Positions 8,842 to 17,439 of a stretch of 45,158 bases of DNA are shown here, piece by piece (the first letter of the stretch is position 1; each line of letters begins with the position of its first letter). The translations under genes and the position numbers were made by a program. Below the pieces are notes generated by a model. That model was not told the origin of the DNA, ran no database searches, and saw nothing but the letters and a program-made list of their open reading frames with translations. Origin of the DNA: Bacteroidia bacterium (GTDB taxonomy: Bacteria > Bacteroidota > Bacteroidia > Bacteroidales > Prolixibacteraceae); contig JAPLDS010000022.1 of assembly GCA_026391295.1 (NCBI GenBank), positions 1 to 45,158 of the forward strand. Direction: 5' to 3'.

Positions 8842-10197
8842 ATGAATGAGACTCAATTAATCATACTGCTATTAGGAGTTAATATTTTGATTACTCTAAT
8901 TCTAATTTTTAGAAAAAGAGGCCAGGATAATCCTCAGGTAGAAAAGTTTCAGGAACTAGAGCGAAGCCTTCAAAAAATTGAAACTAGCTTTCGCGAAGAC
9001 TTCAGAATCAACAGAGAAGAGAATAGTGCTATTGCCAAGAGTAATCGTGGAGAACTTAACGAGACCTTAAAAGATTTCAAAAAGGAGTTGTCAGAGACCT
9101 TAAAAGAGATCACGACTCAAGTTAAGATAGATAGCCAGCAGCAACGCGACAACTTAGATCGATCATTTAAAGCTTTTCAGGAGAGTTTCGAAAAGAGCAT
9201 TATCTCCTTCAATGAGCTTCAGCGTGAAAAATTCACACTCCTGGGTGAAGAGCAAAAGAAAATGGTTGAGACGACAGAGAAGAGACTTGAAGAGATTCGG
9301 GTAACCGTTGACGAGAAGCTTCAAAAAACATTAAATGAAAGGCTTGGACAATCGTTTGAAGTGGTTGTTCGTCAACTAGAGAATGTACAAAAAGGACTTG
9401 GTGAGATGCAGACACTGGCTCAAGATGTAGGCAGTTTAAAGAATGTCTTAAGCAATGTCAAACTCCGAGGAAGCATTGGCGAAGTACAGCTTGCCATGTT
9501 GTTGGAACAAATATTAGCACCTAGTCAATATGAGGCGAATGTCAAAACAAAAAAAGGGAGCTCCGATTTAGTTGAATTTGCTATTAAACTTCCGGGTAAA
9601 GACGATCAAAACACTGCCGTCTGGCTTCCCATCGACGCTAAATTCCCAAAAGATATCTACGAACAGCTTCAAGCAGCCCATGATACTGGAGATTTAGCAA
9701 AAATCGATTCAGCGCAAAAAGTATTGGAGACAACCATCAAAAAGATGGCCAAAGATATTCACGATAAATACATCGATCCGCCAAATACCACAGACTTTGG
9801 TATTATGTTTCTCCCATTTGAGGGGATCTATGCTGAAGTTGTTCGCAGTGCCTCCCTATTAGATGAATTACAGCGTAATTATAAGATCGTAGTCACGGGC
9901 CCCACCACTCTAGCAGCTATTTTAAATAGTCTACAAATGGGCTTCAAGACCTTAGCTATCCAGCAACGAAGCGGTGAGGTTTGGAAAATCCTGGGAGCCG
10001 TAAAAAAAGAGTTTGAACTCTTTAGTGGTTTAGTAGAAAAAGCGCAAGGAAATATTCAGACTGGTTTAAATCAACTGGATGATGTGTTGGGAAAACGTAC
10101 GAGGGCCATACAACGAAAACTAAAAGATGTCGAACTTCCAGAAGCCATTGCAAAAGAAATTCAACTTTCTGAATCAAATGACGATTCTTTGGATTAA
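8842..10197 (+). CDS. rmuC: DNA recombination protein RmuC
   Basis: The 451-residue protein has an N-terminal membrane anchor (about 4-24, QLIILLLGVNILITLILIF) and a long charged coiled coil (about 35-200). The C-terminal RmuC domain is nuclease-like and contains KLRGSIGEVQLAMLLEQIL, LPIDAKFPKDIYEQL and FLPFEGIYAEVVR, followed by VTGPTTLAAILNSLQMGF. RmuC limits inversions and rearrangements at short repeats; the domain belongs to the PD-(D/E)XK-like nuclease group. The gene is 67 nt downstream of dedA and 121 nt upstream of the peptide synthetase gene, with no strong terminator on either side. Confidence 0.93.
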   Translation: MNETQLIILLLGVNILITLILIFRKRGQDNPQVEKFQELERSLQKIETSFREDFRINREENSAIAKSNRGELNETLKDFKKELSETLKEITTQVKIDSQQQRDNLDRSFKAFQESFEKSIISFNELQREKFTLLGEEQKKMVETTEKRLEEIRVTVDEKLQKTLNERLGQSFEVVVRQLENVQKGLGEMQTLAQDVGSLKNVLSNVKLRGSIGEVQLAMLLEQILAPSQYEANVKTKKGSSDLVEFAIKLPGKDDQNTAVWLPIDAKFPKDIYEQLQAAHDTGDLAKIDSAQKVLETTIKKMAKDIHDKYIDPPNTTDFGIMFLPFEGIYAEVVRSASLLDELQRNYKIVVTGPTTLAAILNSLQMGFKTLAIQQRSGEVWKILGAVKKEFELFSGLVEKAQGNIQTGLNQLDDVLGKRTRAIQRKLKDVELPEAIAKEIQLSESNDDSLD

Positions 10198-10318
10198 TTA
10201 ATTTAAACGGGTCAACAAGAATTTATTCATCGTTTAAACCTAATAATTACATTTAAATCTAAGAGAAGTAATTGTAATAGTTGCTTTTCAAATCTAATTA
10301 CCTTCACCTACCCCTAAT

Positions 10319-13300
10319 ATGTTTGTTGATCAATTATTTGACGATTCTACCTTAAACTTCCCTGATTCTATTGCCATTGAGCAAGGCAATCTTAAATACA
10401 CCTATTCGGAAGTTAACACGATTGCAAAAAGCCTAGCTCAATTGCTAGTCAACAACGGTATCACCCAAGAGCAAAAAGTGGTCATATTACTTCCACGTTG
10501 TGCATTTGTCCCAATAGCTATGTTAGGAGTTTTAAAAGCTGGTGCTGCCTATATACCTTTAGATCCAGAGATTCCTTCAGAACGTGTAAACTTTATCTTA
10601 AAAGATTCGGGTGCTCAATTTCTAATTACCTCCGATGAGATTCTCGATCGCATTGGAACTGAATTAACCAAAATACCCATCTTCAACATAGATACACAAT
10701 TAGCTGAATTATTAAATCTTACGGACTTTAACTTACCTAAAAATTCAAGATCTGTAAATGATCTATGTTACATAATCTATACCTCTGGAACAAGTGGACA
10801 ACCGAAAGGAGTTCTTCTTGAACATCGCAATGTGACTAATTATATTACAAACGCTCAGAAAATTTATCCTATAACCCATAATGACCGAGCACTACAAGGG
10901 TTCTCAGTCTCTTTTGATGCTTCAGTTGAAGAGATATGGGTACTATTAGCTGCTGGAGCCACTATAGTGATCGGAACATTTGAGATTATGCGTTCAGGTG
11001 ATCAATTGGCAAAAATTTTAGACCAGCTAGATATCACCTTTTTATCGTGTGCTCCAACCCTTCTCTCAATGGTCAAAGAGGAGATGCCAAAAATTAAAAT
11101 TCTCATTTTTGGTGGCGAGACCTGTTCAACAGAAATTGCACATCGTTGGTGTAGACCTGACAGAACGGTATTTAATACCTATGGACCAACAGAGGCAGCT
11201 GTCATTGCAACATGGTCTATTCTTAGTCCAATAGAAGAGGTAACAATCGGAAAACCTTTGCCTGGCTGCGATATAATTATTGTGGATGGAGATCTGAATC
11301 CAGTCACACCAGGTGAACAGGGGGAGATTTTAATTGGTGGCGAAAGCGTTGCACGGGGATATCTCAATCAAGATAGTCTAACTGCTCAAAAATTTATTTC
11401 GACCAGTCAATATAAGGGCTCCAATGAGCGCTATTACAGAACTGGTGATATGGCCAAATATACACCGGAGGGGAATTTAGTTTTTCTTGGTCGAATAGAT
11501 GCTCAGGTGAAAGTGCGTGGGTTTAGAGTCGAGCTCTCTGAAATTGAAAGTCTACTTCTAACATTCGCTGAAATACAAGCAGCGGTAGTGACTTTAGATT
11601 CAGAAACACAACAACTAGCCGGGTATATTGTAGTCAAAAAAGGGTCGAAAATAGATCGAGAGCAAATATCAAAGCTACTTCGTTCCAAACTTCCCTATTA
11701 CATGATTCCATCTACACTTGACATCGTTTCGTCCATTCCGATGACGACAAGTCAAAAAATAGATAGAAATAGCCTGCCTAAACCACAATTACCTTTGGGA
11801 TCATCGAGCAACAGAGACCTTACGCTTCCAAAGTCAGAGCTTGAAAAAGAGATGGTTCGCATTATCGCCAAACATATCGGACGAGATGACATCTCAATGA
11901 ATGATAACTTCTTTGATGACTTAGGTGGTCATTCCCTTCTTGCGGCCATCATTGTATCTGAGATGCGCCAATTGCCAATATTTGAAAACATGTCTGTTGT
12001 TGATGTTTATAAGAAACCAATACTCTCAAATCTTGCGGAAGAATTAGAAAGGAACCGTCCTAAGGAGCATGCAAAAAAAGTTGAAAGAGAAGTTCATAAT
12101 CCATCAAAATTAAGTTACTACACCTGCAGTTTTTTTCAAGGAATCTCCATGTTCTTTCTTATCCTACTATTTGGTTTAGAGTGGCTTGGACCCTTCTTTG
12201 TCTATTCTTATTACTACCAAGCAGATTATGGAATCGCTGACTCTTTGTATTTAATGTTGCTGATGTACTTTGCACTTCTTCCAGTGCTTACATTCATCGC
12301 TATTGGCTTTAAATGGGCTGTCATAGGTCGCATAAAACCTGGGAGATATAAGCTCTGGGGTAGTTATTATTTCCGGTTCTGGATTGTAGATAAAGTGATT
12401 AATATTTGTCCCATCAACTACTTTACTGGGACTGCAATCATGAATATTTTCCTCCGTTTGGTTGGAGCTAAAATTGGGAAAAACACCTATATCAATACCT
12501 CTGCAATTTCATCCTTCGACTTGCTGCATATCGGTAACAATGTAAGTATCTGTACAGACTCGCATCTTCGCGGATACACCATTGCAGATGGCTATCTTCA
12601 TGTGGGATCAATTAACATTCAAGATGATAGCTTTGTAGGTACGCGCTGTTTTGTCTCACATAATACAACGATGGAGACCAATACCTCACTAGAGGATCTA
12701 TCCTTAATTCCTGAAGGAGTTACTGTTCCAGCAAATGAAATCTGGAATGGCTCACCTGCACGCAAAATAGGGATCAATCCAAAACAAGAGAACATTCCTC
12801 TCTGGTCTATTGGGACTATAATCCTATCGTTCGTTAGTGTTTTCATTATACCATTGATAACCATGGTTGCTTATCTGCCGGGTATGATGCTTATCACACA
12901 TATCGACTATAGCTCGGAAAATTATCGATTTTTATGGCTAACTCTAGGCGTTGGTACATCATTTGTTATTTTGCTAACACTCATCATAACAATTCTTAAA
13001 TGGATATTACTTGGTAATATCAAAGAAGGCAAGTATTCCGTAAACACTATTTTTTATTATAAAAAATGGTTTTTCGATCAACTTATGAAACTCAGCATTC
13101 AAGTGATCGGAACGCTTTACACAACTCTTTATCTTCAGATTTGGTTTAGAATGCTTGGGGTAAAAATTGGAAAACGGGTAGAGATCTCAACGGTAGAATT
13201 TATTTCTCCCGATTTATTAGTCACTGGTGACGAATGTTTTCTTGCAGATTCTGTATCTATTGGCGCTTCGCATGTTCGAAACGGATACATCACCATTGCC

Positions 13301-14197
13301 AAGACTCACATTGGTGACAGAACATTTATAGGTAATAGTGCGGTAATAAGTCCAAATACAACCCTAGGAAGTGATGTATTGGTTGGTGTATTATCTAAAT
13401 TAGATAGATCTGATCTACCCGCTAAAGATGGGACTTCTTGGTTTGGCTCCCCAGCAGTCTATCTTCCTAACAGGGATATTAATAAAGAATTCAACGTTGA
13501 GCAGACTTATAAACCTAAACGCCGGTTGTTTATTTTACGCTATTTTATCGAGTTTTTTAGAGTTACCTTACCAGCAACTTTATTTATCACGTTTGCGGCA
13601 TTGATAACAAATGTTGTCTCTTATTTACAAGTCTATCTAGACTTTGAAGAGATCTTACTTATTTTCCCTCTCTTGTATTTAGCGGCAGCAATACTAGGAA
13701 CTTTGACCACCGTAGTGATAAAATGGGTAGTTATTGGGAAGTATCGACCCTCAAATAAACCCCTTTGGTGCAACTATGTCTGGAGAAGTGAATTGGTGAC
13801 AGGTGTTTACGAGAATTTCTTGGTACTCTTTTTCCTTAACTTACTTACTGGAACTCCATTTATTAAATACCCATTGCGTCTATTAGGCAGCAAAATTGGA
13901 AGTAAGGTGTGCATAATCACCACACAAATTACAGAATTTGACCTTGTGAAAATTGCTAATAACGCCGTCTTAAATGATAATTGCACCTTACAGACGCACC
14001 TCTTTGAAGATCGCGTCATGAAAATGTCGTATGTCGATATTGGGAAAGGGTGCAGCGTTGGTGGAATGGCCGTGGTCTTGTATGATTCCAAAATGGAAGA
14101 TTATTCAATCCTTGAGCCTCTTTCAGTCTTGATGAAAAGTGAAACTCTTCCAGCTAATGCCTCCTATGTTGGCGTGCCCTCAAAGATGTCATCGTGA
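10319..14197 (+). CDS. Pls/PosA-type nonribosomal peptide synthetase (A-T-3x[2TM-LbH])
   Basis: The protein has 1292 residues. Residues 1-490 form an adenylation domain: YTSGTSGQPKG (154-164), NTYGPTE (286-292), YRTGD (373-377), GRIDAQVKVRGFRVEL (391-406) and the A10 lysine K480. Residues 505-580 form a carrier domain with DDLGGHSLLA, phosphopantetheine serine S539. Three copies of a unit follow, each with two membrane helices (about 607-667, 829-897, 1084-1138), a linker such as KWAVIGRIKPGRY, and a hexapeptide-type left-handed beta-helix. This is the layout of the streptomycete epsilon-poly-L-lysine synthetase Pls (about 1319 residues). By hand alignment to GrsA the specificity residues read D200 A201 E204 S243 I263 G265 T287 V295 I296 K480. 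The acidic E204 fits a basic substrate. No phosphopantetheinyl transferase is nearby. The product is an inference. Confidence 0.88.
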   Translation: MFVDQLFDDSTLNFPDSIAIEQGNLKYTYSEVNTIAKSLAQLLVNNGITQEQKVVILLPRCAFVPIAMLGVLKAGAAYIPLDPEIPSERVNFILKDSGAQFLITSDEILDRIGTELTKIPIFNIDTQLAELLNLTDFNLPKNSRSVNDLCYIIYTSGTSGQPKGVLLEHRNVTNYITNAQKIYPITHNDRALQGFSVSFDASVEEIWVLLAAGATIVIGTFEIMRSGDQLAKILDQLDITFLSCAPTLLSMVKEEMPKIKILIFGGETCSTEIAHRWCRPDRTVFNTYGPTEAAVIATWSILSPIEEVTIGKPLPGCDIIIVDGDLNPVTPGEQGEILIGGESVARGYLNQDSLTAQKFISTSQYKGSNERYYRTGDMAKYTPEGNLVFLGRIDAQVKVRGFRVELSEIESLLLTFAEIQAAVVTLDSETQQLAGYIVVKKGSKIDREQISKLLRSKLPYYMIPSTLDIVSSIPMTTSQKIDRNSLPKPQLPLGSSSNRDLTLPKSELEKEMVRIIAKHIGRDDISMNDNFFDDLGGHSLLAAIIVSEMRQLPIFENMSVVDVYKKPILSNLAEELERNRPKEHAKKVEREVHNPSKLSYYTCSFFQGISMFFLILLFGLEWLGPFFVYSYYYQADYGIADSLYLMLLMYFALLPVLTFIAIGFKWAVIGRIKPGRYKLWGSYYFRFWIVDKVINICPINYFTGTAIMNIFLRLVGAKIGKNTYINTSAISSFDLLHIGNNVSICTDSHLRGYTIADGYLHVGSINIQDDSFVGTRCFVSHNTTMETNTSLEDLSLIPEGVTVPANEIWNGSPARKIGINPKQENIPLWSIGTIILSFVSVFIIPLITMVAYLPGMMLITHIDYSSENYRFLWLTLGVGTSFVILLTLIITILKWILLGNIKEGKYSVNTIFYYKKWFFDQLMKLSIQVIGTLYTTLYLQIWFRMLGVKIGKRVEISTVEFISPDLLVTGDECFLADSVSIGASHVRNGYITIAKTHIGDRTFIGNSAVISPNTTLGSDVLVGVLSKLDRSDLPAKDGTSWFGSPAVYLPNRDINKEFNVEQTYKPKRRLFILRYFIEFFRVTLPATLFITFAALITNVVSYLQVYLDFEEILLIFPLLYLAAAILGTLTTVVIKWVVIGKYRPSNKPLWCNYVWRSELVTGVYENFLVLFFLNLLTGTPFIKYPLRLLGSKIGSKVCIITTQITEFDLVKIANNAVLNDNCTLQTHLFEDRVMKMSYVDIGKGCSVGGMAVVLYDSKMEDYSILEPLSVLMKSETLPANASYVGVPSKMSS

Positions 14198-14289
14198 TTT
14201 TTAGGTAGACCCTAAATTAGTTCTGGTTTTGGACAAAAAGAGTAATTTATTCGATACCTTTAAGGATTAAACTGAATAAATTCTTCCCT

Positions 14290-17187
14290 ATGAATTCTCA
14301 AAAGTATTCCAGTGGATTGAGTCTTAAAGAGGTTGAAGAGAGCAGAAAGAAGTATGGAGTCAACTCCCTAACGCCACCCAAGCGAACTCCATGGTATAAG
14401 CTCTATTTTGAAAAATTTGAAGATCCGATCATTCGAATTCTTTTAGTCGCTGCATTTTTCTCTTTTGGAATTGGATTCGTTGAGAATAAGTTTGCAGAAA
14501 CAATAGGTATTTTTTCTGCCATACTACTGTCCACAAGTATTAGTTTTTGGTTTGAATATGATGCATCGAAAAAATTCGATCTATTGAATCAAATCACCGA
14601 AGATATTCTTGTAAAGGTTATTCGTAATGGTCATATCAGTGAAATTCCTAAAAAAGAAATCGTTGTAAACGATCTTGTCATTATCAATTCTGGCGAGGAG
14701 ATCCCTGCCGATTGCGAAATCCTAGAATCCTATTCATTGCAACTCGATGAGTCGTGCCTCACTGGAGAGCCAAGCGTTGATAAATCAGCAGATCCCTCAA
14801 CGATAAACTCAGAATCAACTTACCCTTCAAACTGGGCTATGCGAGGCTCAAAAGTTATGAATGGGCATGGCATGCTAAAAGTCATAGCCGTTGGTGATAA
14901 TTCCGAATATGGAAAACTAGCCATTCAGTCGACTGAGCTATCTGGAACCATCACCCCATTAAGTCTGCAACTTGAAGAGTTAGCAAAATTCATTGGTGTA
15001 ATAGGATTTGCGCTTGGAATACTAACCTTTATCACCTTATTTGCTAAGGACCTTTTCTTCCATCAATCAGAGAACCAACTAACAGTTATCCAGCTTGGAT
15101 CAATTTGCATCACACTTGTCAGTGGATTGATTATTCTCACGAAGGTATGGCTCCCCATTTATTATGATGCTCTAACGCTATTCAGACCTAACAAAGAAAT
15201 TCGCAATAACTTCAAATCGAAAAGCTGGGGCTATTATATTGCCATAGGTCTGGCAACATTTATGGCCTTGCTCCTGATCGGCAAGCTAGTTGGGATTGAT
15301 TCGTTTCATAGTTCTACGTGGATCAATTTAAAAGACGCAGGAAGGGTGCTGCACTATTTCATGGTCGCAGTAACCTTAATTGTCGTCGCGGTGCCAGAAG
15401 GGCTTCCAATGAGTGTTACTTTGAGCCTTGCCTTGTCGATGCGCAGAATGCTTAAATCAAATACGCTCATTCGCAAAATGCATGCTTGCGAAACCATAGG
15501 TGCCATAACTGTTATCTGCACCGACAAGACGGGAACCCTAACCCAGAATAAGATGACCGTTCACAAAGCAGTTTTCTTAGGGCTCGCAAACCAGGAGTTC
15601 AATGAAGATGAATTAAGTTTACTAACTCAAGAAAGTATTGCCGCTAACTCTACGGCTCATCTTGATTTCTCGAATTCTCAAAAAATAAAACCAGTTGGAA
15701 ATCCAACCGAAGCATCTTTGTTGCAATGGCTATATTCGAGGGGGATAAATTATCTCAATATTCGAGATCAATCAACTATCATTGAACAACTAACATTCTC
15801 TACTGAGCGAAAATTCATGGCGACCCAAGTAGACTCTGCGATTTTAAACAAGAAGATACTGTACGTCAAGGGTGCTCCGGAGGTTATCCTTTCCAAATGC
15901 AAATATGTGAGATACGCAAATGAAATAGAAGCGCTTACGAATGTGCAAGAATCAATAGAAAACTTATTACTGCAATTTCAAGAGTTAGGCATGCGAACTA
16001 TTGGCTTTGCTTATGAGACCATCGAAGATCAAACAGCTCGAATAATAAATGGAGAATTAACACATAGCAATCTTACGTTTTTAGGCTTTATGGCCCTCTC
16101 TGATCCGATCAGAGAGGAGGTTCCGAATGCCGTAAATCAATGTCTAAAAGCAGGCATTGAAGTAAAAATCATCACGGGAGACACACTAGCCACTACCAAA
16201 GAGATTGCAAGACAAATAGGAGTATGGAACAATAGCGACCTAAGCCACAATATAATTACGGGAGCCGAATTTGCATTACTCAGTGATAAAGAGGCTAGCG
16301 TTCGAATTCAGCACATCAAGATTATGTGTAGAGCCAGACCATCAGACAAACAACGATTTGTTCAATTACTGCAACAAAGTGGAGCCATAGTCGCAGTAAC
16401 TGGCGATGGGACGAATGATGCTCCAGCCCTAAATTTTGCACAAGTAGGACTATCTATGGGATCAGGCACAGCCGTTGCTAAAGAAGCGAGCGACATTACA
16501 TTATTAGACGACTCCTTTAGTAGTATAGCGGTCGCGATCATGTGGGGGCGCTCGCTCTATCAAAACATACAACGATTTATTCTTTTCCAATTAACCATTA
16601 ACCTAACTGCGTTAACCCTAGTTTTGATCGGAAGTTTAATTGGTCATAAATTGCCCCTAACGATCACTCAAATGCTATGGGTAAATCTTATCATGGACAC
16701 CTTTGCCGCTGCTGCCTTAGCCTCACTCCCACCCAATGAGCGAGTTATGGATCAAAAACCTCGCAAATCGAGTGATTTTATTATCTCAAAAAAAATGAGA
16801 CAACAAATCTATTCAATTGGCCTATTTTTTATCCTCTTTCTATTAGGTTTACTAATCTTCTTTCAGGATAAACAAGGTGAAATAAGTCCACTGAATCTTT
16901 CTCGTTTCTTCACTTATTTTGTGATGCTTCAATTTTGGAATATGTTTAATGCCAAAGCTTTTCTATCTGAAAAATCAGCATTTCATAATCTGAATCAAAG
17001 TATAGGTTTTGTGCTTGTATTACTCATAATCTTAATCGGACAGGTTTTAATTGTTCAGTTTGGAGGCTCGGTATTTCGAACGATTCCTCTTCCTCTAAAG
17101 GATTGGCTTTTCATTATTGGATCAACCTCTGCTGTGCTTTGGATAGGGGAATTTAAGCGTTGGATAAAAAGGGCACAGAACAGCTAA
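14290..17187 (+). CDS. P-type calcium-transporting ATPase (PMCA-type)
   Basis: The protein has 965 residues. Features in order are a cation-ATPase N-terminal domain (1-45), membrane helices, and an actuator loop with LDESCLTGEPSVDKS (TGE at 158-160). Then come the ion-binding helix with VAVPEGLPMSVT (367-377), the phosphorylation site D412 in CTDKTGTLTQNKM, KGAPE in the nucleotide domain, the hinge TGDGTNDAPAL, and a C-terminal membrane block. The motif set is that of P2-type Ca2+ pumps, which export Ca2+ at the cost of ATP. Two extra hydrophobic segments (about 266-290 and 315-336) lie between the helices that usually form M3 and M4, making the protein longer than common bacterial relatives. 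It follows the peptide synthetase by 92 nt and could be co-transcribed. Metal specificity is inferred from family. Confidence 0.88.
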   Translation: MNSQKYSSGLSLKEVEESRKKYGVNSLTPPKRTPWYKLYFEKFEDPIIRILLVAAFFSFGIGFVENKFAETIGIFSAILLSTSISFWFEYDASKKFDLLNQITEDILVKVIRNGHISEIPKKEIVVNDLVIINSGEEIPADCEILESYSLQLDESCLTGEPSVDKSADPSTINSESTYPSNWAMRGSKVMNGHGMLKVIAVGDNSEYGKLAIQSTELSGTITPLSLQLEELAKFIGVIGFALGILTFITLFAKDLFFHQSENQLTVIQLGSICITLVSGLIILTKVWLPIYYDALTLFRPNKEIRNNFKSKSWGYYIAIGLATFMALLLIGKLVGIDSFHSSTWINLKDAGRVLHYFMVAVTLIVVAVPEGLPMSVTLSLALSMRRMLKSNTLIRKMHACETIGAITVICTDKTGTLTQNKMTVHKAVFLGLANQEFNEDELSLLTQESIAANSTAHLDFSNSQKIKPVGNPTEASLLQWLYSRGINYLNIRDQSTIIEQLTFSTERKFMATQVDSAILNKKILYVKGAPEVILSKCKYVRYANEIEALTNVQESIENLLLQFQELGMRTIGFAYETIEDQTARIINGELTHSNLTFLGFMALSDPIREEVPNAVNQCLKAGIEVKIITGDTLATTKEIARQIGVWNNSDLSHNIITGAEFALLSDKEASVRIQHIKIMCRARPSDKQRFVQLLQQSGAIVAVTGDGTNDAPALNFAQVGLSMGSGTAVAKEASDITLLDDSFSSIAVAIMWGRSLYQNIQRFILFQLTINLTALTLVLIGSLIGHKLPLTITQMLWVNLIMDTFAAAALASLPPNERVMDQKPRKSSDFIISKKMRQQIYSIGLFFILFLLGLLIFFQDKQGEISPLNLSRFFTYFVMLQFWNMFNAKAFLSEKSAFHNLNQSIGFVLVLLIILIGQVLIVQFGGSVFRTIPLPLKDWLFIIGSTSAVLWIGEFKRWIKRAQNS

Positions 17188-17439
17188 AGATAATTTTCAA
17201 AAGAGCGAAACGCCGATCATCTTGTGCTACTGATTTTTAAATTTCCACTAGTTAGCACTATTGCTTCATGCACCTCCAAATATATTTTAATCGAAGTTAA
17301 AGTTTGTTAATCATGGGGCCTTTCTAGCCTTAAATCGAAACATTTTCGTTCGGAAGTGCTTATATTGGCATATAAATTGTTTAACTATTTTACGTGAGAG
17401 ATTAAAATTAAGTTTAGTAATTTAAAATTAAAACAAGTT

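Noticed and set aside
10202-10238. Inverted repeat TTTAAACG ... CGTTTAAA after rmuC as a terminator or regulatory hairpin
   Set aside because: Only 8 bp of AT-rich stem around a 21-nt loop and no T-run; chance is likely in such AT-rich sequence.
17188-17439. Regulatory RNA or riboswitch upstream of htrA
   Set aside because: The 252-bp gap is AT-rich with only a short CGAAA/TTTCG inverted repeat; no known structure or perfect promoter box was recognised.
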